Shown here in pieces: positions 14,490-23,800 of a stretch of DNA of 32,312 nucleotides. The notes beneath the pieces were generated by a model. That model searched no databases. It saw only the letters and a list, made by a program, of their open reading frames with translations, and had not been told where the DNA came from. The position numbers and the translations under genes were made by a program. This DNA is from Beijerinckiaceae bacterium (GTDB lineage Bacteria; Pseudomonadota; Alphaproteobacteria; Rhizobiales; Beijerinckiaceae): the NCBI GenBank assembly GCA_019745195.1, contig JAIETL010000095.1, positions 1-32,312 of the forward strand, read 5' to 3'. Position 1 is the first letter of the stretch. The number at the start of each line of letters is the position of its first letter.

Positions 14490-14629
14490 TCATCCCGCGC
14501 TCTTGATGGCATCCATCAAGAACCTTTGAGCGAGACGGCGTTGGCGCGGCGCGGCGATGTGCCTAAGGTCGCGTCGCTCGCATTCGCGGGCGGTCCTGCC
14601 CATCCCGCCAGTCCCGAAAGCCCCGCCCG

Positions 14630-15292
14630 ATGTCCCTGACGATCTATGGCTGCTACCGCTCGCGCGCCTCGCGCAACATCTGGCTCGCCAACGAGATGGG
14701 GCTGGCCTTTGCCCACGTCCCGGTGATCCAGGTCTACCGCCTGCCCAACCCCGACGCACCCGATGCGCCGCTCCACACGCAATCGCCGGAATTCCTCGCG
14801 GTCAACGCCAAGGGCCAGATCCCGGCGATCGACGACGGCGGCTTCAAGCTGCAGGAATCGCTGGCGATCAACCTCTATCTCGCCCGCAAGAACGGTGGCC
14901 CGCTCGCATCCGCAAACCTGCAGGAGGAGGGGCTGGCCGCGATGTGGTCGCTCTGGGCCGCGACGAGCGTCGAGAGCCATGCGCTCAACATCCAGTATCA
15001 CATGGCGGCCTACCCGCCCGAGAAGCGCGATCCGGCGCTGGTCGCGGCCGCGCTGGCGGCGCTGCCGGCCCAGTTCAAGGCGCTGGACGAGGCCCTGGCT
15101 CAGGGCGGCGGCTTCATCATGGGCGGGCGCTTCACCGTCGCCGACATCAACGTCGCGGAGATCTTCCGCTATGCGAAGCCGGCCACGCAGCTCTTCGACG
15201 CCGCGCCGCGCGTAAAAGCCTGGCTTGACGCCTGCCAGGCGCGGCCGGCCTTCAAGGCGATGTGGGCCGCCCGCGACGCCGAGCCGGCGTGA
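14630..15292 (+). CDS. Glutathione S-transferase family protein
   Basis: A 220-residue cytosolic GST. The N-terminal thioredoxin-fold half starts MSLTIYGCYRSRASRNIWLANE and holds the cis-proline glutathione-binding region KGQIPAIDDGGFKLQESLAINLYLA (residues 58-82, with QES contacting the peptide). The helical C-terminal half includes FTVADINVAEIF, the N-capping box of helix 6. Substrate unknown. It follows upp on the same strand after 140 bases; a short dyad (14501-14509 with 14513-14521) lies between, so whether it is part of the URC transcript is unclear. Confidence 0.88.
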   Translation: MSLTIYGCYRSRASRNIWLANEMGLAFAHVPVIQVYRLPNPDAPDAPLHTQSPEFLAVNAKGQIPAIDDGGFKLQESLAINLYLARKNGGPLASANLQEEGLAAMWSLWAATSVESHALNIQYHMAAYPPEKRDPALVAAALAALPAQFKALDEALAQGGGFIMGGRFTVADINVAEIFRYAKPATQLFDAAPRVKAWLDACQARPAFKAMWAARDAEPA

Positions 15293-15377
15293 GCATCTTT
15301 GCCGGAAATCGGGTGGCCGGGCGGTTGCCCGGCCCCTACTGACGCGGAATGACAGTCCGAGAAGGGCACATGCCGCG

Positions 15378-16298
15378 ATGACCATGCCTGCGCCTACGCC
15401 GCCACGGATGTCGGCCTTCGACTGGCTCATGCTGGCCGTCCTCTCGGTGTTGTGGGGCGGCTCGTTCTTCTTCAACAAGCTGGCGCTGGCGCAATGGCCG
15501 CCGCTGCCCGTGCTGCTGGTCCGGGTCGGACTGGCCGCGCTGGCGCTGTTGCTGGTGGTGCGGCTGGCCGGGCTCTCCATGGCGGTGGGAAAGCGCGTCT
15601 GGCTCGCCTTCTTCGGCATGGGCGTGCTGAACAACCTGATCCCCTTCAGCCTGTTCCTGTGGGGGCAGCAGCAGATCGCCAGCGGGCTCGCCTCGATCCT
15701 CAATGCGATGACGCCGATCTTCGCCGTGCTGGTGATGCACGCCTTCGGCGGCGAGCGGGCCACGGGCCGCAAGATCGCCGGCATCGCCGCGGGCTTTGCC
15801 GGCGTCGCGATCCTGATCGGGCCCGACGCGCTCTCAGGGTTGGGCCTCAACCTGCTGGCGCAGCTCGCCTGCATCGCTGCGACGGTCTCCTATGCCTTTT
15901 CTGGCCTCTATGGCCGCCGTTTCCGCGAGTTGCCGCCGCTGGTCACCGCCGCCGGCCAGCTCAGCGCCTCGACGCTGATGACGCTGCCGATCGTGCTCTT
16001 GCTGAACCCGCCCTGGACCCTGCCGATCCCGACCGGGCAGACGGTCTTCGCGCTTGTCGGCCTCGCGCTGATCTCGACCGCGCTGGCCTATTTCATATTC
16101 TTCAGGATCATGCGCTCGGCCGGTCCCAGCAATGTGATGCTGGTGACCTTCCTGATCCCGGTCAGCGCGATCATGCTCGGCGTCGGCCTGCTCGGCGAGG
16201 CGCTGCTGCCGCGCCATTTCGCCGGCATGGCGGCGATCTTCACGGGCCTCGCCCTGATCGACGGGCGGCTGTTGCGCAAGGTTCCAGCTCCGGCCTGA
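15378..16298 (+). CDS. EamA-family (DMT) transporter
   Basis: A 306-residue inner-membrane protein with about ten predicted helices in two EamA repeats. It starts SAFDWLMLAVLSVLWGGSFFFNKLAL and has the second repeat around ALSGLGLNLLAQLACIAATVSYAFSGLYGRRF. Members of the drug/metabolite transporter superfamily export amino acids, nucleotides or other metabolites; the substrate here cannot be read. The ATG at 15378 puts the first helix at the usual distance from the start. It is flanked by the GST gene (84 bases upstream) and the LysR gene (160 bases downstream), all on the plus strand. Confidence 0.88.
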   Translation: MTMPAPTPPRMSAFDWLMLAVLSVLWGGSFFFNKLALAQWPPLPVLLVRVGLAALALLLVVRLAGLSMAVGKRVWLAFFGMGVLNNLIPFSLFLWGQQQIASGLASILNAMTPIFAVLVMHAFGGERATGRKIAGIAAGFAGVAILIGPDALSGLGLNLLAQLACIAATVSYAFSGLYGRRFRELPPLVTAAGQLSASTLMTLPIVLLLNPPWTLPIPTGQTVFALVGLALISTALAYFIFFRIMRSAGPSNVMLVTFLIPVSAIMLGVGLLGEALLPRHFAGMAAIFTGLALIDGRLLRKVPAPA

Positions 16299-16331
16299 GC
16301 CGACAATTTGGGCAGCGGCTCGGCCACTCGG

Positions 16332-16346
16332 TTTATTGCCAATAAA
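16332..16346. promoter_or_regulatory. AT-rich dyad upstream of lysR (possible operator)
   Basis: A perfect inverted repeat TTTATT-GCC-AATAAA in an unusually AT-rich patch of the 160-base gap before the LysR gene. The inner TTATT...AATAA has the T-N11-A spacing typical of LysR-type recognition boxes. Its assignment to this regulator is inference. Confidence 0.35.
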
Positions 16347-16414
16347 TTATGAATTGCTCTAGGGTCGATTCAGCGGCGTCAGCCGTTAGAGGCATAACCG
16401 CGAAGACTGGAAGA

Positions 16415-16431
16415 TATCGGAAAAAACGATA
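16415..16431. promoter_or_regulatory. LysR-type box (T-N11-A dyad) upstream of lysR
   Basis: TATCG-N7-CGATA, a perfect 5-bp dyad whose inner T and A are separated by 11 bases as in LysR-family binding sites. It lies 27 bases before the LysR start codon, a position suited to negative autoregulation and, since tctBAC follows in the same operon, to control of the transporter. Confidence 0.45.
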
Positions 16432-16458
16432 CGCCAGAAGGGGAGCGACGCGATACCC

Positions 16459-17487
16459 ATGGATGTTCGGCAACTGCGATGTTTCATCGCGGTGGCGGAG
16501 GAACTGCATTTCGGCCACGCGGCCGAACGGCTGGGCCTCGCGCCGCCTGCCCTGTCCCGCCAAATCAGCGCGCTCGAGGACGAGCTTGGCGTCGCCCTGT
16601 TCACCCGCACGACGCGGCAGGTCGCGCTGACGCGCGCCGGGCTGATCATGCTGGAGGAGGCCAAGGCGATCCTGCTGCGCATGGAACATGCCTCGCGGGC
16701 CGTGCGGCAGGCTTCGCTCTCCTCGGGCAAGGTGCTGCGCATCGGCGCGATCGACGCCGCCTCGTCGAGCTTCGTGCCCGAGGCGCTGGCGAAGTTCCGC
16801 CAGCGCTTTCCGGCGATCGAGATCAAATTCGTCGAGGCCATGACGGCGGCGCTGATCCAGATGCTGGAGGCCGGCAAGCTCGACCTCGCCTTGACGCGCC
16901 CGCCGCGCAAGCCGACCGACTGCGCCTTCGAGGTGCTGCGGGTCGAGCGGCCGATCGTGGTGCTGAACGACACCCATCCGCTGGCCGCCCGCGAGCACCT
17001 GACCATGCTCGATCTGGTGGGCGAGCCTTTCGTGGTGCCCTCCAAGCGCATCCGGCCCTTCGCCTACGACCTCGTCATGGCCTATTTCGAGAGCGTCGGC
17101 TCGGTGCCCAACGTCACCATCGAGGCGACCGAGAAACCGGCGATGATGTCGGCTGTCGCGGCCGGTCTCGGCATGGCGCTGGCGCCCGATTGGGTCTCGC
17201 GGCTCAGCTTTCCCGGCGTCACCATGCGCCGCCTGCGCGGCGCGCTGCTCGATCCGCCGCCGCCGGGCGCGCTGGTCGGCATCGCCTGGCGTCCGCAGCA
17301 GAAGCTCGGCGCCCGCGACGACTTCCTCGCCATCCTGCGCGAGAGCGTCACCCTGATGGATGAGCGGCAGGTTCTGCCGTTCGCGCCGCCGCCGCCAAAG
17401 GCTGCGCGCAAATCCCTGCCCAAACCAGTGCCATCGCCCAAACGCGCCGTCCGGATCGCCGGATTGCAGCCCGGAGGATCTCTATGA
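16459..17487 (+). CDS. LysR-family transcriptional regulator
   Basis: A 342-residue regulator with an N-terminal winged helix-turn-helix (residues 1-60: MDVRQLRCFIAVAEELHFGH, then APPALSRQISALEDELGV, the recognition helix). A periplasmic-binding-protein-like effector domain follows (about 90-300). It is longer than the usual 300 because of a Pro/Lys-rich C-terminal tail of about 35 residues that is probably disordered. It is translationally coupled to tctB (ATGA overlap), so regulator and transporter are co-transcribed. This is less common than the divergent LysR arrangement and implies autogenous control. The effector is probably the carboxylate taken up by TctABC or a derivative. Confidence 0.92.
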   Translation: MDVRQLRCFIAVAEELHFGHAAERLGLAPPALSRQISALEDELGVALFTRTTRQVALTRAGLIMLEEAKAILLRMEHASRAVRQASLSSGKVLRIGAIDAASSSFVPEALAKFRQRFPAIEIKFVEAMTAALIQMLEAGKLDLALTRPPRKPTDCAFEVLRVERPIVVLNDTHPLAAREHLTMLDLVGEPFVVPSKRIRPFAYDLVMAYFESVGSVPNVTIEATEKPAMMSAVAAGLGMALAPDWVSRLSFPGVTMRRLRGALLDPPPPGALVGIAWRPQQKLGARDDFLAILRESVTLMDERQVLPFAPPPPKAARKSLPKPVPSPKRAVRIAGLQPGGSL

Positions 17488-18002
17488 GTCTGAACAAGAT
17501 AGAACAGGCGCGCGGTCTGAGGGTCCGTTCGCCGCAGGATCTGGCCGCCGGCATCTTCATGATCCTGCTCGCCGCGCTGGCGCTGTTCCTCGCCCGCGAC
17601 CTGCCGCTCGGCACGCTGCGCCAGATCGGCCCCGGCATGCTGCCGAAATCCTTCGCGGTGATCTGCGCGGGGCTCGGCGTCATGCTGGCGCTGACGTCGC
17701 TGGTCTACAAGGGCGAGCAACTGCAGGGCTTCTCCTGGCGCGGCGTCATCTTCGTGCTCGGCGGCGCGGTGCTCTTCGGCCTGACCATCCGCGGCTTCGA
17801 CATCGGGCCGCTCAAGGTGCCGCAACTCGGCCTCGTCGTCTCCGGCCCGATCGTCGTGCTGGTCGCCGGCTCGGCCGCGACCGATCTGCGCTGGAAGGAA
17901 CTGATCATCTTCGCGATCGTGATGACGACCTTCTGCGCTCTGCTGTTCAAATATGCGCTGGGACTGCCGATCCCGCTCGCTCCGTGGCTGCTTGGGATCT
18001 GA
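17484..18002 (+). CDS. tctB: Tripartite tricarboxylate transporter, TctB small membrane subunit
   Basis: A 172-residue protein with four predicted membrane helices, e.g. DLAAGIFMILLAALALFLAR and GVIFVLGGAVLFGLTI. The pattern around LPLGTLRQIGPGMLPKSFA matches the TctB family. It forms the membrane complex with TctA for uptake driven by an ion gradient. The start ATG overlaps the LysR stop by 4 bases, with GGAGG 6-7 bases upstream. tctA follows after 7 bases. Confidence 0.9.
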   Translation: MSLNKIEQARGLRVRSPQDLAAGIFMILLAALALFLARDLPLGTLRQIGPGMLPKSFAVICAGLGVMLALTSLVYKGEQLQGFSWRGVIFVLGGAVLFGLTIRGFDIGPLKVPQLGLVVSGPIVVLVAGSAATDLRWKELIIFAIVMTTFCALLFKYALGLPIPLAPWLLGI

Positions 18003-18009
18003 GGTCATC

Positions 18010-19560
18010 ATGGACGTTTTCGCCAATCTCGCTCTCGGCTTCGCCACCGTCTGGAAGATCGTCTGGTGGGCGCCCGGCTTCCTCCAGGGCGCTGTTTCCC
18101 TTCCGATCCCGATCAACATCCTGCTCTGTTTCGTCGGCTGCCTCGTCGGCACGCTGATCGGCGTGCTGCCGGGCGTCGGCCCGATCGCCACCATCGCCAT
18201 GCTGCTGCCGATCACCTTCGGGCTCGATCCGGTCGGCGCGCTGATCATGCTCGCCGGCATCTATTACGGTGCGCAATATGGCGGCTCGACCACGGCGATC
18301 CTGGTCAACATCCCCGGCGAGGCGACCTCTGTCGTCACAACGCTCGACGGCCACCAGATGGCCAAGCAGGGCAGGGCCGGCGTTGCGCTCGGCGTGGCCG
18401 CGCTCGGCTCCTTCTTCGCCGGTTCGGTCGCGACCATCGTCATCGCGGCGCTCGGCGCGCCCCTGACCAAGCTCGCCTTGCTGTTCGGCCCGGCCGAGTA
18501 CTTCTCGCTGATGGTGATGGGCCTGTGCTTCGCCGTCGTGCTGGCGCGCGGCTCGATCCTCAAGGCCTTCTGCATGATCATGCTGGGTCTGCTGCTCTCC
18601 ACCGTCGGCACCGATCTGGAAACCGGGCAGGAGCGCATGACCTTCGGCTTCCCGCCGCTGGCGGACGGCATCGACTTCGCCGTGCTGGCGATGGGCGTGT
18701 TCGGCTTCGCCGAAGTGCTGCGCAATCTCGAAAATCCCGAGACCCGCGACGTGGTCAAGACCAAGATCGGCAAGCTTCTGCCGAGCCTCAGCGAGATCAA
18801 GCAATGCATCAATCCGGTGCTGCGCGGCACCGGCGTCGGCGCGATTCTCGGCATCCTGCCGGGCAACGGCGCGGTCCTCGGCCCCTTCGCCAGCTATACG
18901 ATCGAGAAGAAGATCGCCGCCGATCCGTCCCGCTTCGGCAAGGGCGCGATCGAGGGCGTCGCCGGGCCTGAATCGGCCAACAACGCCGGCGCGCAGACGG
19001 CCTTCATCCCGCTCTTGACGCTGGGCATCCCGCCCAACGCCGTGATGGCGCTGATGGTCGGCGCGATGACGATCCACGGCATCATCCCCGGCCCGCAGGT
19101 CATGACGAAAAACCCGGACCTGTTCTGGGGCATGATCGCCTCGATGTGGATCGGCAATCTGATGCTGCTCGTCATCAACCTGCCGCTGGTCGGGCTGTGG
19201 GTTAAGCTGCTGCAGGTGCCCTACCGTCTGATGTTCCCGGCGATCCTGATCTTCTGCTGCATCGGCATCTACTCGGTGAACAACCAGCCGGTGGACGTGG
19301 CCTTCACGGCGATGTTCGGCCTGTTCGGCTACATCCTGATCAAGCTCGGCTTCGAGCCCGCGCCGATGCTGCTGGGCTTCGTGCTCGGCCGCCTGATGGA
19401 GGAAAAGCTCCGCCAGGCACTGATCATCTCGCGCGGCTCATTCATGACCTTCCTCGAGCGGCCGATCTCGGCCGGGCTGCTGCTGGTCGCCGTCATCGTG
19501 CTCGTCATCGCGCTCTTGCCGGCGATGTCGAAGAAGCGCGACGAGGTCTTCACCGAATGA
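18010..19560 (+). CDS. tctA: Tripartite tricarboxylate transporter, TctA large membrane subunit
   Basis: This 516-residue protein is the translocating subunit. Family hallmarks are GVLPGVGPIATIAMLLPITF (about residues 54-73), YYGAQYGGSTTAILVNIPGE (87-106) and, in the second half, GPESANNAGAQTAFIPLLTLGIPP. About 11-12 helices are expected. ATG 18010 gives the usual length. Substrates in this family range from citrate to terephthalate, sugars and other carboxylates, so the substrate is open. Confidence 0.95.
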   Translation: MDVFANLALGFATVWKIVWWAPGFLQGAVSLPIPINILLCFVGCLVGTLIGVLPGVGPIATIAMLLPITFGLDPVGALIMLAGIYYGAQYGGSTTAILVNIPGEATSVVTTLDGHQMAKQGRAGVALGVAALGSFFAGSVATIVIAALGAPLTKLALLFGPAEYFSLMVMGLCFAVVLARGSILKAFCMIMLGLLLSTVGTDLETGQERMTFGFPPLADGIDFAVLAMGVFGFAEVLRNLENPETRDVVKTKIGKLLPSLSEIKQCINPVLRGTGVGAILGILPGNGAVLGPFASYTIEKKIAADPSRFGKGAIEGVAGPESANNAGAQTAFIPLLTLGIPPNAVMALMVGAMTIHGIIPGPQVMTKNPDLFWGMIASMWIGNLMLLVINLPLVGLWVKLLQVPYRLMFPAILIFCCIGIYSVNNQPVDVAFTAMFGLFGYILIKLGFEPAPMLLGFVLGRLMEEKLRQALIISRGSFMTFLERPISAGLLLVAVIVLVIALLPAMSKKRDEVFTE

Positions 19561-19625
19561 CGGGGTTGCCGGAACGCCGTTCCGACCCCAGTTTCCCCAC
19601 CAACCGATCTCAGGGAGGATCATCC

Positions 19626-20597
19626 ATGAAGAAGCTCACACTCGGCCTTGCAGCCGCATTCACGCTCGCTCTCGCCGGCGGCGCCATGGCGCAGGCCTAT
19701 CCGGCGCGACCCGTCACCATGATCGTGCCGTTCGCGGCCGGCGGCCCGACGGACATCATCGCCCGCATCGTCGGCGACCACATGTCCAAGACGCTCGGCC
19801 AGCAGATCGTCATCGAGAACGTCGCCGGCGCCGGCGGCACCACCGGCATCACCCGCGCGATGACGGCTGCGCCCGACGGCTACACCATCGCCATGGGCCA
19901 TCTGGGCACCTTCTCGGCGGCGCCCGCGACCTATCCCGGCCTGAAATACGACCCGCTCAACGGCATGCAGACCATCGGCCTGGCCGGCGGCACGCCCATC
20001 CTGATCGTCGCCAAGAAGAACTTCCCGGCCAAGGATCTGAAGGAGTTCGTCGCCGCCGTGAAGGCCGCGCCCGACAAGTTCAACGAGGCCCATGCCGGCG
20101 TCGGCTCCGTCTCCTGGACGACCTGCACCCTGTTCAAGGGCGTGCTCGGCGTGCCGAAGCTGAACGCCGTCGCCTATCGCGGCACCGGCCCGGCGCTGAA
20201 CGATCTCGTCTCCGGCCAGATCGACTTCATGTGCGACCAGATCGTCTCGGTCTCCGAGCAGATCAAGGCCGACACGATCAAGGCCTACGCCGTGGCCTCC
20301 GCCGAGCGTTCGCCCGCGCTGCCCAACGTGCCGACGACCAAGGAAGCCGGCCTGCCGGACTACCAGATCGAGGCGTGGAACGGCATCGCCGGCCCCAAGG
20401 GCATGCCGAAGGAGGCGGTCGACAAGCTGGTCGACGCGCTGAACAAGGCGCTGAACGACGAGCCCACCAAGAAGCGCCTGCTCGATCTCGGCGCGGTGAT
20501 TCCGAGCGCCGAGGAGCGCACGCCCGCCGGCTTCCAGGCGCTGATCAAGCGCGACGCCGACAAGCTGACCCCGGTGCTCGCGTCAGCTCCGAAGTGA
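19626..20597 (+). CDS. tctC: Tripartite tricarboxylate transporter substrate-binding protein (TctC/Bug)
   Basis: The 323-residue periplasmic binding protein starts with a signal peptide (MKKLTLGLAAAFTLALAGG, cleavage likely after AMA). Mature family motifs are YPARPVTMIVPFAAGGPTDI and GAGGTTGITRAM, the loops that bind a carboxylate through water molecules in Bug proteins. The ATG at 19626 has GGGAGG a proper distance upstream. It is the last gene of the lysR-tctB-tctA-tctC operon; the binding-protein gene comes last here, whereas in the classical tct operon it comes first. A terminator follows at 20622. Confidence 0.95.
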   Translation: MKKLTLGLAAAFTLALAGGAMAQAYPARPVTMIVPFAAGGPTDIIARIVGDHMSKTLGQQIVIENVAGAGGTTGITRAMTAAPDGYTIAMGHLGTFSAAPATYPGLKYDPLNGMQTIGLAGGTPILIVAKKNFPAKDLKEFVAAVKAAPDKFNEAHAGVGSVSWTTCTLFKGVLGVPKLNAVAYRGTGPALNDLVSGQIDFMCDQIVSVSEQIKADTIKAYAVASAERSPALPNVPTTKEAGLPDYQIEAWNGIAGPKGMPKEAVDKLVDALNKALNDEPTKKRLLDLGAVIPSAEERTPAGFQALIKRDADKLTPVLASAPK

Positions 20598-20621
20598 TCT
20601 GATAGTTCATCGAATGCAGAA

Positions 20622-20651
20622 GGGCGCGCGTCGTGGGACGCGCGCCCTTTT
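20622..20651 (+). terminator. Rho-independent terminator of the tct operon
   Basis: A perfect 11-bp stem GGGCGCGCGTC / GACGCGCGCCC with the 4-base loop GTGG, followed by TTTT. It lies 24 bases after the tctC stop. Confidence 0.9.
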
Positions 20652-20674
20652 CTTTGCTTCCTGTCACCACCATC

Positions 20675-20784
20675 CCGTCATCCCGGACAAGCGGCGAAGC
20701 CGCGCAGCTCCGGGATCCATCGTAAGGCGCGGCGGCGCTCGGTGATGGATCCCGGAGCTGCGCTTCGCTTGTCCGGGATGACGG
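20675..20784. repeat. 110-bp palindromic repeat, copy 2
   Basis: Same length, arms and centre as the unit at 13686-13795, with a few substitutions (for example AGCGGCGAAGCCGCGC in place of AGCCGCGAAGCGGCGC, a compensating swap that keeps the stem). It lies between the tct terminator and the end of the convergent histidine kinase gene. Confidence 0.9.
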
Positions 20785-20816
20785 CGTGGTGGCTGGACGG
20801 CAGGGAAGCCTGAGAC

Positions 20817-23800
20817 CTACCCCGCCAGCACGCGCTGCGGCGGGAAGGTGATCTCGACCAGCGTGCCTTCTTTCTTGACGCTGGTGATCGTCATCGCGGC
20901 GCGATTGGCCTCGACCAGCGCCTTGGTCAGCGGCAAGCCTAAGCCCGTGCCGCCCTTGCGCCGCGTTGTCGGCACCTGCCGGAACGGCTCCAGCGCCAGC
21001 GCGATCTCGTGGTCGTCCATGCCGATGCCGGTGTCGCGCACGCGCAGGATCGCCTCGCCCTGGTCGCCGAGCGCCGTCGAGACGATGACCTGCCCGCCCG
21101 CATCGGTGAACTTCACCGCGTTGGAGAGCAGGTTGATCACGATCTGCTTGATCGAGCGCTGGTCGGCGACGACCGGCGGCAGTTTTGGCGACAGCCCAGA
21201 GCGCAAAACCACCCGGCCGCGATTGGCCTCCGTCTGCAGCAGGCTCACCGTCGAGAGGGCGATCTCGTTGAGATTGACGCTCTCGAAGTCGAGATCGAGC
21301 TTGCCGGCCTCGATCTTGGCCAGATCCAGCAGATCGTTGACGAGGCTGATGACGTAGCCGCCCGAGGCGTGGATGTCGCGCAGATACTCCTTGTAGCGCT
21401 CGTTGGCGATCGGGCCGAAGCGCTCCTCGGCCATCACCTCGGCGAAGCCGATGATCGCGTTCAGCGGTGTCCTGATCTCGTGGCTGATCTTGGCGAGAAC
21501 ATCGGATTTCTGGGCGCTGGCCTTTTCGGCGGCCTTGCGCGCCTCGACGAGGTCGCTCTCGGTCTTCTTCCAGGCGGTGATGTCGCGCAGCACGGCGCAG
21601 AAGCGCCGCTCCGCGCCATGGGCGATCTGGCCCATCGTCATGAACAGCGGAATGCGCCCGCCCTGGCGCACGCGGCCGATGACCTCGCGCCCGTCATTCA
21701 TCACCGAGGCGACGCCGCCGCCCTTGAGCCCTTCGAGATAGTCGAGCGCTGGCGCATGGCTTTCGGGCGCGAACAGCAGCGTGAACAGCTCGCCCGTGAC
21801 CTCGCGCTGGTCGTAGCCGAACAGCGCCTCGGCGGTTTTGTTGAGCGAGAGCATGCGGCCGCGCTCGTCGACCGTCACGACGCCGTCGGTCGCGGTGTCG
21901 AGCATCGCGACGAGCTCGTCGATCCGCGATTCGCGCTGGTCGACATCGAGCCGCAACGCCTGGACGCGGGCCGCGCTCTCGGCCTCCTCCGCCTCGAATT
22001 CGGCGGCGAGTTCCGCCTCCTCGGCCTCTTCCGGCGTCTGGACCTTGACCTCGCCGCCGCCATCTGGATGGCGGAACGCCATCAGCGTGGCGGGCTCGCC
22101 GAGCCAGGACACGCTGGACAGCACCGCATCGACGCTGACCAGATGGCCGAGTCGGTCGATCAGGATCATCGCGCCGCCATCGGCGCGGTTCGCGCCCTTG
22201 ATCAGGCGGCTGACGCTGCCGCCGGCCGCGAGATCGGCGAGATCGGCGTAGTCGAGCAGGTCGAGCAGCGTGCGGTTGGCGTAGAGCGCCTCGTCGCCGC
22301 GGTTGACCAGAACCGCGACCGGCAGCCGGTCGAGAACGTCGGCATGGGAGTTCGGCAAGCGCTGTCGCGCGGGCTGAAGCGCCGAAGGGGCGGTGGCGTC
22401 CAGGGCCATGGCGTCGTCGCCGAGCGCCTCCGGCGCCGGGGCGGCGCTGGCCGGCGCGACGGCGGGCGTTTCGACGGCAGGAGCCGACGCGGACTCGGCC
22501 GGGACCGGCGCCGGCGCGAGAGGCTCGCTGTCCTTCAGCCGCAGCGGCGCGGCCTGCGGCAGGCGCGGGGAGGGCTCGTCGTCGCCGGCGATGCGCGCGC
22601 CCAGCGCCTTGGCGATCTCGCGAAAGGCGTTGCGCTCGGCCGAGCTGAGATTGGGCTTCGACGGTTCGAGCACCGGCCGGACAGCGGTGAGATGGCCGTT
22701 GCGCAGCGGCACGATGTTGGTGATGTCAGGCCGGGGAGGGGCCTCCACGACCGGCGGCGCAGGCTCCTCGGCGGCGGCCTCGGCCTTGGCTGCGGCGGGC
22801 TCGTCGATGACGGGGACAGGCTCCTGCGCCTCCGACGCCGTGGCCTCATCGCCAGGCACGGGCTGGTCGGCCGCATCCGAAACGGTCTCGTCCGTTGCCG
22901 CAGCCGTCACCTCGGCGATGTCCGACTGGATCTCCGTGGGCTCGGCTTCGTCAGGCGTTTCGACTTCGATGGCCGGCTGAGCGGTTGCGGTAACGACCTC
23001 GTCGGCCTCCGCCTGCTCCCCGGTCTCCGCCTCGGCGGGCGCTTGCGTCTGGTCGGCCCGCACGGCGTCGGCCGGCTCCGCGACGTCCGGCGGCGACACA
23101 CCCAGCGCGGCGAGGTCTTCCCCGGCGATCTCGGGAACGGCGTCCTGATCGGCAGGATCGGCCTGCGGCGCCGCCGGCTCATGCGCCGGGAACGGCTCGC
23201 GTTCCGTCAGCCGGGCGAGGCCGAAGCCGCGAAAGCCGGAGACCTGCCGCGCAGCGTCGAGCACCGGCACGCCCGACAGTTCGACACGCGCGCCCTCCGC
23301 GCCGGAGCCGGTGCGCCAGAGCACGCCATGGCCTCTCCAGGTCGCTCTGCCGGCAAGGCGGTCGAGCAGCCCGCCATCGCGATCGACGACGTCGGTTTCG
23401 AGCAGGTCGCGCCAGCTCCGGCCGGGCAGCGCGGCGGCGGCATCGCGCCCCGTCAGGGCCGCGACATCGGGCGAGACGCTGATCAGATGCCCTGCGGCGT
23501 CGCTCTGCCAGAGGAAGCGCACCAGCGCGCGGGCAGGCGCGGCAGGGACAGGCTCGGCCGCCGGAGCCGCGACGGTCTCGGGCTCGGCGATGCTGGTCTG
23601 AGCCGCGATCTCGGTTTCGGCGGACTCGGGTGCGGGCACGGCCACGCCCAGCCGGCGCATCTCAGCGGCGGGCACCGCGATCGCCAGCACCGCCTGACCA
23701 TCACCGCCATCGAACAGCCGGCAGCCGCAGGTCACGGGCGTCGCGGTGAATCCGGACGTCAGTCTGAGCCGCTCGAGCCGCACGCCTTCGCGAGAGGCGA

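Noticed and set aside
14501..14521. Hairpin after upp as a terminator
   Set aside because: The 9-bp stem (TCTTGATGG / CCATCAAGA) is followed by ACCTTTG without a real T-run, so I do not call termination there.
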